Below, one piece after another: positions 40,436 to 54,600 of a DNA stretch of 64,000 nucleotides. Source of the stretch: Buxus sempervirens (Eukaryota; Streptophyta; Magnoliopsida; Buxales; Buxaceae); contig OX387184.1 in assembly GCA_947561395.2 (NCBI GenBank), forward strand, positions 10,272,205 through 10,336,204, in the 5' to 3' direction. The notes under the pieces are model-generated. The model made no database searches. It was given only the letters and a program-made list of their open reading frames with translations, and was not told where the DNA came from. Both the position numbers and the translations under genes were made by a program. How positions within the stretch are numbered: the stretch's first letter is position 1; every line of letters starts with the position of its first letter.

Positions 40436-42265
40436 ATTTAAAAGGAAAGACGGAATAGAAAACCAGATCGAATTGCGACTAATAAGAAATCCTAATTGAA
40501 TCCATGTTAGTGGACTTGTTTAATTGGATTTTAGATTTATAGATTTGAATACGAATTTCATAAATATATTCAAATTTTATAATTTGAAAGGATTGAGTAG
40601 ATATTTAACCTAATTCTGATATCTTTAAACTTAATTGGATTTGAATTCGAATCATGTGCTCCAGATTTAAAAGGCGTGTAATGATATTTACTCTCTTGAG
40701 ATTCAAACAATCTCATTTTGCCACTTTCTCTCTTGAGGCTTTTGAAATACTAGTTTATCACATTGAGGTATGTTGTGTGAAACAATTTTTAAAAAGATTT
40801 GATCAAATATGATGGGTAAACAAAAAAAAAACACATATTAATAACTTTGCCCGCTTTAAATATGAGCCTTGACCTATCCATCCATGTTTATCCTATGATG
40901 AATACAACTTTAGAAGAAACCTACAAGCCAAGTATAGCAATAACTCAAATGATTTTCTTCAAAATGAGTTGGAATCCTCCATTCCCTTTCTTTTGGCGAT
41001 TTTGGCTGTTGCCAATCAAAATATATCATGGAGCAATAGGTTTTTTGTAACAAGACTTATCAAAGCATAACATATGACATATCTTAACTTGTTATATGAA
41101 ATTAATTGGAAGTAGGCCAAAGTGATAAAAGAAAAATACTTAAAAAACAACTTTTAAGTCTTTTCCAAAGTCTCATGACAACTTTAAAACATAGCCTCAC
41201 TCTTTGATACGTTAAGACTTTGAATCATAAATTTAAAAGGAAAAAGAAAAAATTATTAGCTTGAAAAACACTAACTCTAAAAAAAGACACTCATTGGAAT
41301 TACTTTTGTTTTAAATCTAAAACACTAAAAGCTAAATTACAGAAATAGAAATCAAATTTCTTCATTGACTTATAAACTCTGCTGAAAGCCTTGAATCAAC
41401 TTCAACAAGCTAAACGTGTGAATAGGCAAGGCCAACATTTCCAGTGATTTCCTATATAACATGTGGTGTTACCACGCCCTTCCTATCATCGCCATTTACT
41501 TAATTCCACGTGGAATAAAGCATTATCATAAAACTGGATTAAAATCTTATGGTATGTTTACTTAAATTGCCTCCTAACTTAGTAATTATATTTTTATGTG
41601 TGTCCTACTTGAATCATTTACGACAATAAAAAATGTTTTACATGACAACATCTCATAGCCAAAGCGGCAGTACATAACAAAAGATTTCTAGCGTGGTATC
41701 AGATATTATATTTATTAATATTTTAGAGGGACTTTTGTAAAATAGATAACTAGTGTTGACGAAATACTGGCCCCACACAGCAAAACTGTTCTGTGACAAG
41801 AGCGCCCAATCGTCACGGCATCATTTCCTCTTCACATATTTTTATTTCATCTCAATAAAACGGTGACAACCAGCTCACATTGCTCTTGACGCAATTTACT
41901 TGAGTAGGTTGTTATGCTCCCGAAAGGGAATTCAAAGTTCGAACAAGGAAAGACCCACAAAAAGTGCTAGTATTTTGTGGATGACAGCTCTAAAATGGAC
42001 ACATATTTGAATGTGACAGCTTTCGGGAGCTCGTTTTATTCGGTGAAAACACGTAGAAAACGACTACGAGTTTCTTATTGACAAAAGAATTATTGAGGAG
42101 ATATTAATGGAGCCCACCAAAATTAAGGGGAAGTTTCACGACAATGGCCACCGATTTTGATAATCCTCACGGTGACGGATATTATAAGACCCCTATAGGT
42201 GGAGGATTACATAGGGTTATTTTATACATAGAGTTTAATCTTGTAATTTAATTATAAGTGATAGA
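40436..42265. other. Gene-free spacer
   Basis: AT-rich DNA without a supported gene, RNA or clear transposon end. Confidence 0.4.
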
Positions 42266-42267
42266 AT

Positions 42268-42478
42268 AATGTTTATTTTTTTTTTTGGAACTAAGGGTAT
42301 CCAGACCCGCTTACGCTCAACTCAACTAATTTCTGAAGACCCATGTAAGACCCTGCAGTAAGTCTAAGGCCTATAAACCTTATATAGATGGTTCAAGAGA
42401 TTCTGTCTAAGAGAATTAGAACCTAAGATCTCAGAAAGAGCGTAATGTTTCTTTTTTAACCTTAGCGGACCAGCCTAA
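42268..42478 (-). mobile_element. Possible tRNA-derived SINE
   Basis: Read on the minus strand it has a B-box-like AGGTTCTAATTCTC (42411-42424), a conserved-looking body and an A-rich 3' end (AAAAAAAAAAATAAAC). The A box is weak and no target duplication was found. Confidence 0.4.
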
Positions 42479-42538
42479 AGACAGATTAGTCAATTGTCAT
42501 ATTCTAATGGATATTAAATGTGTACATATTACAAATAA

Positions 42539-42934
42539 TTGATGCGTTTTCGTGTAGGGTGGACCATAGCTGATGCAAGAGATGACGTAGTTGGACATCC
42601 AAGATTTTATATGACTTACGCTGTCCGCCGGTGCTTTGCACGGACTTCTCCGGTTGTCCTGGACGGCGTTCATTGGAAATTTGGAAGATATTTATCAGCA
42701 CGGGGAGCGATTGCACGTGCAGGCTTACGGAACAGGATGCAGACTCCGGGCCTCTTCGGCGGGAATTTGGTCTGTTCTATGAAAGAGGAGATCGGGATTT
42801 CTAAGCCCGTTCTAAGCTTACGTAATAGACGGTCGATGGGGTCGCCATCAAAAGTCGACAAAGGCAAATTGGTGGAAGCTGGAGCTTCTCGAGAAGAAGG
42901 AATGGCTAGGATGCTTGCCACTTTAGACCTGTGA
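42539..42934 (+). CDS. Hypothetical ORF, 131 codons, unrecognised
   Basis: An ATG-started frame in a locally GC-richer island. The reverse strand of the same DNA is also open (42670-42921), so the coding strand is unclear and neither may be real. The plus-strand product is basic with no recognised motif; the minus-strand product contains PPKRPGVCILFRKPARA and matches nothing I know. No splice-linked neighbour was found. Confidence 0.25.
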   Translation: MMRFRVGWTIADARDDVVGHPRFYMTYAVRRCFARTSPVVLDGVHWKFGRYLSARGAIARAGLRNRMQTPGLFGGNLVCSMKEEIGISKPVLSLRNRRSMGSPSKVDKGKLVEAGASREEGMARMLATLDL

Positions 42935-44174
42935 CGTACTTGACCAACGAGTTTTTTTCATTTATTTATGAAAACTTGACCGAGGAGCTCAATATGCGAG
43001 TGGAAGGGAATGAAATATGCTTATAAAAGAGTTTTGTGTCATTAGTCGCTTTCGCTTTCAAACACTTATAAGAACCCAAACGAAGACCGAACCCCTAGTC
43101 TTCATATATCGCCTAACTGGTTTTATTATAAGTGACTTGCAGTACGACTGAACCGACCCCCGGTTTAAATTCGGAACAGGTGCTCGGGGTCAAGATCCAA
43201 CCCGAAATCATTGTATTAAACGATACTGGCACACCCACGCAAAGACACATCATCAACATCGCCACGTGTCCACACCGGCCCAATTTCGGAAGGTCAGTAT
43301 TTTTTGGTTGTTATAAATTTTTCAAGTGGATCTCACATGAAAAAAACAGTGACCGTGAGATACTCCACATGACAACAACTCACAACCAGAATCAAGGAGC
43401 AATTCAAGGAAGCACGGCAGACAATTTCAACTCTAATGGAAAAAGGTAATGTTAATACAAGGCCAATAAGATAAGTCTACGTGGCCGAATTCTAAGAGAT
43501 GGACACGTATTATTGCACGTGATCGATAAGAGGAAAATAGCTTAGTATTTTAAACCTAGACTGCACTCTGGTTGATAGTTATTATGAGATGCACTTAATC
43601 ACGATTGGACGGAAGCTCCTAACGATCTCATTTCCTTTTTCTAATAAAAAAATGACAAATCATGGGCTTGTTGGAGGCAAATTTCTATAAACAAAAGGCT
43701 TTTGTTACCTGATGCATGTATCACTCAGGAATTGAATTTTCCCCGCATGCTTGTGTGCTACTCTGCATATAACAAAGAAAGTAGTATTTGTCCAGAGAGC
43801 TTAAACACATAGGTGTATATACATATATTTGTATGTATGGATGCCAATTTCTTTGTTCTATTTTAGTGTATATACATATATTTGTATGTATGGATGCCAA
43901 TTTCTTTGTTCTATTTTAGGTGGATGAGAAAGAAACCTCCAGAAAAATGAAAAAAAAAAACCAGTTGTTTGCATCTACATAATCAATCCAAACTATTCTT
44001 CAAACCAAACATTTACAGTAGCAACTACAAGAGTCTAGAGCCTGAAAGTCTTTGAATTCCAGAAATGCAAGAGCTCTTTATATTATGGTTTTAAGTTTAT
44101 ATGTTTTCCCCAAATACGAGTTTCTTATTGACGAAAGAATTTTTATTTGATATATATTGAGCAAATGATTGAGG
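42935..44174. other. Spacer with a short tandem duplication
   Basis: No supported gene. A 53-bp unit starting GTGTATATACATATATTTG occurs twice in tandem at 43813-43865 and 43866-43918. Confidence 0.45.
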
Positions 44175-44560
44175 TTAGGGTCGTAAACTGGTTGAATTCG
44201 CTACAGATATGCTAAAATCCGAGTTCAATCAAATAAGGAATACTGATATCCGAAATCGAATCAATTATTTGACTAGATATGAATCCGAATCCGATTAGAT
44301 AATACTTGGAAAAAAATTAAGATATTATAAACCTCAGGTAAGCATATGAAACCTTCATTCCTTTGATACTACATAAAAAGACTTAAAGGCCTAAAAAACA
44401 TAACATATATACACGGTCAAGTTTTTATTGGGTGGAATATGTATGTTTTCATATTTGGATTCGGATCCGTATTCTAATAGTTGGATCTAAATTGAGATCC
44501 ATATTTAGATAATTTGGTTGAATTCAGGTTGGGTTCATTTATCCGACCCATTGACAGCTA
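44175..44560. mobile_element. hAT-like MITE
   Basis: The ends TTAGGGTCG and, reversed, TAGCTGTCAATGGGTCGG surround GGATCCGTATTC-type words shared with the repeat at 16074-16799. The flanks GATTGAGG and TAATGAGG match at 6 of 8 bases. Confidence 0.5.
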
Positions 44561-44718
44561 TAATGAGGTGAGCCCTTTAGGACTGCTGACTTCACCAAAC
44601 GCCCAAGCCCGATCTAAAAATATCTTAACAACCTCACTCCCACACCCACGCCCAATGTTGCCTTTCATTCTCTCAAATTGTGTGGGCCATAAGCTGGCCT
44701 CGTTTAGAACCCTAGCTG

Positions 44719-45419
44719 TAGGGTTGCTTAACGGCCGCCCTGGCATGGCACGAGCGCGATTAGCCCATGCTTGGTGGGTTGCGGGCTAGCCCGAGCACAG
44801 TTCGCTTCCTTGATGGGCCATGCCATGCTTGGCCCGTCAAGGAAAACCCAGGTACGGCCTAGCCTGTGGCACAGCTAGGGATGGGGCGTGCCGTGTTTGG
44901 CGGGCTGCTCGCGGGCTTGGGTATTTTTTTTGCAAAAAAGTTTGAGAAATTGGAAAAAATTAGTTAAAAAACATAAAAAAATTCTGAAAAAAATATGTTT
45001 ATTATTCACAAAAATGTTTTACACATACTAAGATAGAATTTGCTCAAAAAATTTAAATAAATTAATTATTACAAGTACAAGTGTACAACTTTACAAATAC
45101 AATCATACTTATATATAATACACTTGTACAAATAATACTGTATCACTATAGTATAAGTACATCCCAACTAGGTTGGCATCCATCTATTCCAACTAGGTTG
45201 GCATTCATTTATCCCACCTAGGTTAGGAGGTAAAATTGTAAAAAAAAGGGTAAAAAGCCATTTTAGGATAAAATTTTTGTGTGCCAGGCGGCTGGCCCAA
45301 CTGGCTAGCTTGACGCGGGCCATGCCACCCACGTGCCGGCCGGGTCACGGCCTGACGGGCAGTGCCTTAACGGGCCGTACCCGAGCACCTAGGGACGACA
45401 CGGCCGATAAACAACCCTA
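44719..45419. mobile_element. GC-rich-armed hAT-like element
   Basis: A 701-bp element with ends TAGGGTTGCTTAACGGCCG and, reversed, TAGGGTTGTTTATCGGCCG. The flanks CCTAGCTG and CCTAACCG match at 6 of 8. Both arms are rich in GGGCCATGCC/CGGGCC words; the middle (44920-45280) is AT-rich. No coding capacity. Confidence 0.65.
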
Positions 45420-45619
45420 CCTAACCGGCTAACCCGTAATCACCATTACACGGCTTGTTCATCCTCTTGTACACTAATCTTCCCTCTTTGCGCTCCCAAA
45501 CACTCGTCGTATGTGCTTCCTTGCTTCAACTTCCGTCTGTAGTATGCACTCGCACAACTGAATAGGCAAGCATAAGGCTCATGCCCTTACTCCTTCTGCA
45601 CAGAGCGTAGTCGTAATCG

Positions 45620-45630
45620 GAACCCTAATT
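45620..45630 (+). promoter_or_regulatory. Telo-box-like motif upstream of the RH16-like gene
   Basis: AACCCTAA lies about 60 bp before the ATG at 45685. Telo-boxes are frequent upstream of plant ribosome-biogenesis genes, which fits the product. Function not shown. Confidence 0.35.
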
Positions 45631-45684
45631 TTCTTTCTTGCTTTTATTTTTCGTTTAATCAGAACTAGCTTCAGCTACGAATAG

Positions 45685-48600
45685 ATGGCAAAGGCAACAG
45701 AAGATTTGCCCAGCGAGAACGAAGAAGAGGAACAGAACTTCGAAGAGCTGGGTTTGGACCCCCGCTTGATTCGTGCTCTCACAAAAAAGGGGATCGAGAA
45801 GCCAACTCCAATCCAGCGCGTGGCTATCCCGCTGATATTTGTTAGTCTTATCCCGATTTATGCCTTCTTGTGTATCTGTGTTTGTATATGCGTGGGTTTC
45901 CTTCTCGTTTTGCTCACTTCATTCTTTTTCCCCGCCATGGCGTTACAGGAAGGTAAGGACGTTGTTGCCCGGGCAAAAACCGGTTCTGGAAAGACATTCG
46001 CTTACCTTCTTCCGTTGATTCAGAAGCTGTTCTCCGGTTTCGTTGTGAAGAACAGTGCTCCAACTTCATTTGTTCTTGTCCCGACGCGTGAATTGTGTCA
46101 GCAGGCACGTTTTTTTTAATCTTCGTTACATATTCTTTTTTTCAATTATCAATTCACGCATTGTTTATTCTCCTTACGTGAGAGCCGGATGCGACTGCTG
46201 ATTTGGATCACATTTTGTTTTCATTTCCTGTTTCCTTTTCAATTTCAGGTTTATTCGGAGGCATTATCTTTGATCGAGGCATGCAGAGTTCAATTGAAGG
46301 TTGTACAATTGACGAGCAGCATGCCACTTCCTGAGCTGGTTAGTTCATCTTTCCACTTGTTAAATTTGCCATTGTTTTTTTAATAGTTTTTGGGCAATTT
46401 CATGATACTGATGCGTTGTTCTGACTCTTAATATACTGTTAACGTTTGATTGCAGCGTGCTGCATTGGCAGGTCCGCCTGATATTATTGTTTCCACACCA
46501 GCTTGCATTTCGACATGCATGTCTGGAAACGTTCTTCAGCCTTCATCCATTAAGGATTCTCTTTCGATGCTTGTTCTGGATGAGGTGTGTAGTTGATGTC
46601 ACTACATCGATTTAATTGGTTTCTTATTGCTCAGCTTGCCATTTACAATTTTATTTCCTGTAAAATATTTATTGAGACTCATGGATTAGTGACATAATTT
46701 AATAACTGATATAATTAGGCCAGAGCAAATTCTGTTGCATGAAATTTTGATTTCTGGTTTTCTGGGATCTGATACTGATAAAACTTGGTAGCCCAGATAT
46801 ATTTATTAACAGACTTTGAAGATGAATAAACTAGGTTTTTGATTGTTTTTTCAAAAGAAGGTTTTAATTATGAAGATACGGAGGAAGGATTAACAATCAG
46901 AGACTTAGTGATAGGGACTTTATTGTCTTCAGGAATATATGATATTTCATGCAAATATTCAGACTTAGAAGCAGTTGAAGAGCGTACAGGGAGAGAAGAA
47001 AAACTAGCACATCAGGAAGACTAACAGTATTCATGAGAAATAATGGTGATGTTGCTTCTTGACACATGCAGTCCTCACTACTTCATCTTTTACGAAAGAA
47101 TTTATGTACTGATTATAACGAATCATAGCAGATTTGCCTATTGTAAATCCTTTACCGAAGCCATTCTTAGGCTAAACAACAAGACTTCTTGCAATCACAC
47201 AGACCATGAAAACCTCATTGTTATGTTATTCAAACGATATGAGCATAAAAAATAATTAGTATTTAATGTTTTCAAGGCTTATAAGTTTTTAGATGCTTAT
47301 CTATGCCTTGTTTTTGGATGTGGATGATCCATCAATGCGGCAACCACAGAGCATACTAGTCATGGGGATAAACAGAGCATACTGGTCATATAAGCAAAGA
47401 AACAGTACTCTGAAAAGATAAATACAGCTCAGATTGCATATGCTTAAGAGTAACAAGAACAACTTAAATGAAAGTCATACTACTAGAAGATTTTCTGGGC
47501 TGTTTAAGTTTTGCTGAGTTGTAATAAGGGGTATCCATAATGTGGGTTGGGGGATCCTTGGTACACTATTGTGTACCTGTAATTCTCTTTCCTTCTTATC
47601 TATTATAGTATAATAAAATACCTTACCGATCAAAAGAAAAAAAAAAAAAAAGAACAACTTAAAAAACATAGGTCATTTGCGGTCTTGGTGTCAGCTCCTT
47701 CTGCAGAATCATATATGTTTGATTTATGTTTCTCTTCAGGCGGATCTTCTCTTGTCATATGGATATGAAGATGACCTAAAAGCTCTTACTCCACATGTTC
47801 CTCGACGCTGTCAATGCCTTCTTATGTCTGCAACTTCAAGGTATGTTATGCACAAATTTCTTCCAATACCTGAACTTAGGCAGATCTGTACTTGTCCATA
47901 CTATTATGGGCAGGTCACGTTTTGTCAACATCACTTCTGTTTGTTATATTTTGTTATTATTGTTAGTTTGTTACTATTACTATTATTTTCAGTTTGTATT
48001 TAGATTTCTGATCAATAGGTTACAGTTCTACTTTTTCCCATTTCTACATGTTTTAATGACATATTGAAGCCCTTAATGGATTAGTTCGGATATAAGATAC
48101 ATTTTATAATATTAGTTCCAATTTTTTCATTTTAGCTGGTAAATTAAATGCTGATCTAAACTTTCTGTACTGTTGTTATGGTCATTGGCAGTGCTGACGT
48201 TGAAAAGCTAAAGAAGCTTGTTCTACACAATCCATTCATTTTGACTCTACCAGAAGTAGGAGATGTGAAGGATGATATTATTCCAAAAAATGTTCAACAG
48301 TTTTGGGTAAGAAAAACTAGTAATTAGGAGGAGACTGTGAAGAAAGAAATTCAATCATTGGAATCCTTCTGAAATACGACTCTCACAACCCTATTACTTG
48401 TATTCATAAACCTCATTCCACGAGGGTAGCTGATTTTTCTTCCTTTTGGTTGCATTGGTTTTGCCTCATCGGAATTCTTGGATTTATCTTGTTTCTGTTA
48501 ATGCTTCACATTAATTTCTTTTGTCTGATCTTATTAAATTCTGGAAATGTGGTTGAATATGGCTTTTTCTAATTAATTTCATCTTAAATTCTTCATGCTT

Positions 48601-51600
48601 GTCTTGCTTTCCAGATTTCTTGCAGTGCTCGTGATAAGCTAGTTCATATACTTGCACTCTTGAAGTTGGAACTTGTTCAGAAAAAAGTGCTGATATTCAC
48701 AAATACTATAGACATGGGTTTCAAATTAAAACTCTTCCTAGAACAGGTTTGATGCTATATAACGGATCCTCGAATTACTATTTGCTCCCATATTTCCATT
48801 CCTCTTGCTTTTTGAAAAGAAAATGTTTTTTACAACCTCCTATATATCTTATCCCATTTGTTGTTCCATTTATTTAGAATAAAGTAGCTGGGTTGTCTTG
48901 TCTTATAGTGAGTTTGTTTGTTGCATGTTAGACTGATGGTATTCAGTTCTAAATCCTTTTTAAATTGCTTGCGGTCCAACTGTATGATTCCTGCTTTCCA
49001 ATTCCACCTTATCAAGACTGGTAGTGTAATTCTTTGTTGAGGTTATATGATTAAATTTTTTTTATAATTATTAGACTTTATGGCTATCTCTATTCACATC
49101 TTTTCCAGCTCTCATTCCTTCCAAAGTGGTGAATTATTTATGTTTCCTCACATTATGTGATGGTGGCCTTGTGTTTCCTGGATGCTACATTATTGATTCC
49201 ATCTTCTTCCTATATTAGTAATTATCTTGCGTGTCAACATTTTAATTGCAGCTTTGCTTTGTACATATTTTTTATTTATTTTATGTGATTTTGGTGGATG
49301 AAACAAAAGAGGAGTAAATGCAAAATTGGATTGTTGGAGGGACATTGGAATCGTGATGTTATAAGATGAGTCTAATTAAGACTTATAATAGATAGGTTGT
49401 AATTTTGTATGTATAATAGTAGAGGTGAAGAATTGAGAATCAAGAGATTTCCAAAAACAAATTTGTTATCCTATATCAATTTTCATTTATATAGGGAACA
49501 TTGATGGAAATATCGCACATGAAATTAGAGCTGAATGGCTTAAGTGGAGGTGCATGTTATGTGATTGACATGTTTTGCTCAAACTAAAGGAAAAATTTAA
49601 CGGATGCTTGGTAAGCCAGCCTTGATGGATGGCTCAGAATGATCAGCAACAATAAGCAACATGTGCAGAGGATTTTTTGATAAACTCAGTTGCTATTTTT
49701 TCCGATTTGTAGAATCCAACACTACGTATTTGTTTCATATTCTGATGTTTGTACCCATAAATATGCAACAAATGTTGTGAACAAAGCTACCCTTATTAGA
49801 AAAGTTAATCATTAGTTATCAAAAAAAAATTGTTGGCTCTTAATTTCATTCCATTCATGCTATGAATGACAGTTTTTAAAGTCAATTTAGTCATTGTGTA
49901 TACACTACTCTTTAAACAAATTTAGTTTTGAAGTTTGATAATAGTCTTCACCCTAATGGTGACCCTTTTCCAGTGCAAATCTTGAGACAACAAATTTTGG
50001 TATGAGCAAGGAATATTTGTTGTTATAAATACACATGTACATGCCAAAATCATATTTAGTACATGCCTGTGATCTTTGAATTTGAATCATGTTCGTGAAA
50101 TTGCTTGGCAAATGCATTTCACTAGAATTTGAGTGCTTCTTTCTTCCGGATTCCATTGCTCATCTCAATTTAGTTAGTCTCTAAAACTCTTTTATTGTAA
50201 ATCATATGTTCATGTTATGTTTTAGAGTTGAAATCTTTATATGTTTCTCTTTTTATTTATAACTGATTTTGACATTTCTCTCCCTCTTTTTTTTTTTTTT
50301 ATCTTCTTCTTGGCAGTTTGGGATCAGATCTGCAGTTCTAAATGCTGAGTTGCCACAGAATTCACGTCTCCATATTCTTGAGGTATTTTTGCAGGGCTTC
50401 ATTAGAGTTTCTTCAATCATTGGAAAAAGATATTTTTCTTTTCTAAGCTGAATTGCTTTCATAGTGACCTTGTGATGGTTGGCAAAATGAAATTTAAGGA
50501 ATAAGGATAAACTTCATCCAAAACAACTAGCTTCTTTTTATTACTCACTTATTCAAGATTAGTGTTAGGATAAACTTCATCCAGAACAATTAGCTTCTTG
50601 TTATTACTCATTTATTCTAATTATATAAGATTGTTACTTCTAGGACATGAAAGACCAAGGAACTCCAGAAAACATGTTGCTATTTTGTAGGTGTTGAACC
50701 CTGTCCAGCATAAACTTGCAGCAGTAACGACAATCACCTCATTTTATGTCTTCCTCAATTTTAGTGAACTAAAATATCAAAGTTAGATGAATACTGCTGA
50801 TGGAAAATGTGAAATCTTTTAATTTAAAGAGATAGGATGATTACTGTTGATTGATACCATTTACAATATGTTCCCCCAAAGCTTGAAATGTACAACCAGG
50901 AGCCATGCTTACAGTTGTCTTTAGAACTTTGTGGCATTTTGGTTGACATTGTACATCTGGATGTAGTTCAGTTTTTCAATAATCATTTATTTTATGCATC
51001 TTCTTTTGGCTTTGCGTCATTTTTTTTTTCTGATCACTTTTGGCTTTGCATCATTTGAATTTTATATGTTTATGGTTTTCACTGAATTATGTTATATACA
51101 TACATACATCCATACACACACACACACACACACAGACACATATATATTGTATGTACTGATATATTTAGCATTTAGTTCCTACATTTGTAACATCACTGAT
51201 TTATTTTCAGGCATTCAATGCTGGACTTTTTGATTACCTGATAGCCACTGATGACAGCCAATTAAAAAGGGAGAAAGTCAATGGGGAAAGCCATGTTGCA
51301 TCAAGAAAGTCTAAAAAGCGTTTAAAGCAAAAGTTGGACTCTGAATTCGGAGTAATGAGAGGAATTGACTTCAAAAATGTTTATACGGTATGTGAAGAAT
51401 TTGGGTAATAATTTTGTTGTCTTTTGTATGTGTCTTGATTCACTATGTTTCTTCTTTTTGGAATCTAGTTTTTTCACTAGTAAGGATGGTTTTATATCTC
51501 TTGCTAGAGGGAAATTCTTTTGGGGCTTTCGCTTGGTAAAAAGGACCATAACCCATTGTAGGTCTTACAGAGGCAGGTTCCTGGGAGATTTCAATTGGCA

Positions 51601-54600
51601 ATAGACCTAGCCTTTAATATTTTTTTGTGAAAAAGTGGCTGCATTCAAACTTAAACCTGCCTTCTCATGCTGGCATCCTGATTGGGGCTGCAAGCATGAG
51701 AAACATGGGTTTGAGTTTGACAATAGCCACTTTGTAATGCCAAAGTTTAGGTTTATTATCACTCCACCTGTCTACACTGGATTTTGGTCCTACAATAGGG
51801 AAATTCTTTGGGTGGTTCTGACCTTCTCAGGGTTTGCTTTATTTATTTTTTTAACCGGTTCCTGATGAATGTGTTCTCATGCTCACTTTGAATTGGCTGC
51901 TTAGACTATCTCTTGGTTCTCTGTGTTCTCAACAGATCTTGATGAATATGTAAAATTTTTCAACTTGAAACCATTGAACCATGCACTTTATATAGAATTG
52001 GCTAAATTTCATCTTACAGTGCCTCCACTATCTTTCCCACAGGTAATAAATTATGAAATGCCTCAAAGTGCTGCAGGGTATTTACATCGAATTGGACGTA
52101 CTGGAAGAGCATATAATACTGGTGCATCTATCTCTCTTGTAAGTTAGTACAAAAATGATTTCTTTGACTTTCTCTTGTATTAATCGTTGTTAATTTATGA
52201 TGCCTTTTTCTTGTATTAATCATACAGAAAACATCTCTATCTCTCTCTCTCTCTCATAATGAATAAAAGCATTTTTTTTTTTTGAATGTCCAACTAGTTT
52301 CATATGTATTATTGGACATCTATCAGATATCATAGGCAGTTATGTGGACATAATTAGGAAATGCTCTCATTACATGCATGTTTATAATTAGAAATTGGAA
52401 AAAAATTATGTGTTATTTGTTAGCTGAGATAGTGGTGGAATGTGTAGTATAAAAATAAAATAAAATTAAAAGAGCAGGATACATATGGTAGAAAAAAATA
52501 AAAAGGAAGGATACATATGGTAGTTAAATATATTTAGATTTCAGAATTTGTTCATGTTTCTTGTTAAAGTGGGGTGGTTGTAGACAGAAGCCGTTAACAT
52601 GTTTCTACACTAGGAGTAGTGTAGATAATATTTGGAGGCCTATTAATTTTTAATTATAAGGAGAATTATAAATTTGTATGCCTGACCAACTGTGATGTGC
52701 TCTCTTAGCCATCCTAAGGAAGCAAACAACATTTTAATGGTAGTGGTCAAGGCTTTGAATGGTGATCATGATGTAGCATCATAATTGTCACTCGTTGAAA
52801 ATAGTTTCATGCAGCTCAGTGATGTTAATATTTGTAATGTTAGGTTTCTTCGGATGAGATGGAAAATTTTGAAGAAATCAAATCCATGTTGAGTGATGAA
52901 AGCAAGGAGTCAAACTTTATTGCACCGTTTCCTTTACTCACTAAAGGTGCAGTTGAATCTTTACGATATAGAGCTGAGGTAATTATTTCTCTCCTTCCAT
53001 CTATAATGTGCTTATTTTTGTTTCTTAACTCAGAGGTATTAAAAAAAATTGGTGATACATGTTCAATGATAAACTGTAGAGAATTATTGAGTGACAATTA
53101 CATCCAATGTGTAATGGCTAGGTCTTGAAACCATGAACTAAATGTCTGTAGCAGTTACTGATAAACAACTAAGCTACAAATTACGAAGCTTGCTTTTAAC
53201 AACCCAAGTGACAAAAATGAGTAAAAAGTTTTTGAAATTAATGTTGATTTTTGGGAACCATTAAAATTTATCCTATGTGAATTCTGAATAGGACCTTGAG
53301 GTTATTTGTTCTTGCATGAGTTAGACATCTTGTAGTATGTATCATCAAACTCATGATGCAATGATCCCTCATAAGAAGGTTATATGCATTCATGAACTTA
53401 AGAAACAAAAAATATCCCCACGATAGTTATTCAGATTGAGTAGATGACTGAATGCATCCTATTAACATCAGTGTTTGACAGTATTGATTGTAATTCATGA
53501 AGAACATTCGGTTGCTAACTTCTTGTGAGTGCGAACACATTATCCTAAGCATGTGAAATCAAGTTAATTATACCTCCATTGTTAGTGAACACATGGAGAA
53601 ATCCTTCCCTCGTCCTTCTTTTGCCCATATCTTTCCCATCTACACAAGAAATCAAATTGAATTATCTACGGACTTGATTTGTGATTCAGTATGCTTACAA
53701 ATAACAATGGCAAGAGCACTGAAGTTTTCACAATTGTCATCTGGTAATCCAGGAATATATTCCTTAGAAATGATATTTTCAGCAGGTTTCCCATCTTTGC
53801 TACTTTCCATGACATACTACTTTGGTTGCAACAGAACCTTGATAAGTTTTCAGGCTACACAATTTTTTTGTTGATTGCAAAAGGAATTTCATTTCAAACG
53901 CAGCATACGTCTAGGAGTTTTGAACCTCCAAAAAATTACAAGAAAAACATCTTCCCTATTTTTTTTTTTTTTTGATAAGTAATAATGCTTGTATTAAAAT
54001 TAGGAGTGGAAATATAGAGGTACAAGTACACAAATAGTGTACCAAGACACCCCATCCTACTCTTAAAAACCCTTTCTACAAATCAGCAAAATGAATACAA
54101 TTTAGAAAATTCTCTAACAGAATGCCTTTCATTGATGCTTCAAACCTCTATATCTAGGAAAACATCTTCCCTATTTGAAGCCTCAAACCTCTATATCTAG
54201 GAAATCAGGCGAGGGGGTCCTGACATACAGCTAATCTCTTATAGCTCCCAGCTTCGCTAGGTGGTTGGCTAATGCATTGGCTGATCTAGGATTCTAGGCA
54301 CCTTTGTGAACAAGATTTTCATATCAAGTGCTAGAGTTCTAGCTTCAGAAATATAATGCTTTAAACACCAAGAACCCAGATCTGAGGACTTCTTCCATCC
54401 AGTAATTGTGGCACAATCACCCTCCACGAATAAGCTACTAAACTTATTCTTCTTTTCAATCTCCAACCCCTTCAGACAAGCCATCGTTCATCCACCGCAG
54501 CAATGCCCAAGAACAATCAATAGAGTCAAGAAAATATAACCATATCTGCCTTGTAGTTCTGCAATGAAGAAATAAATAGTCTTAAGATTTCTCCATCTGC

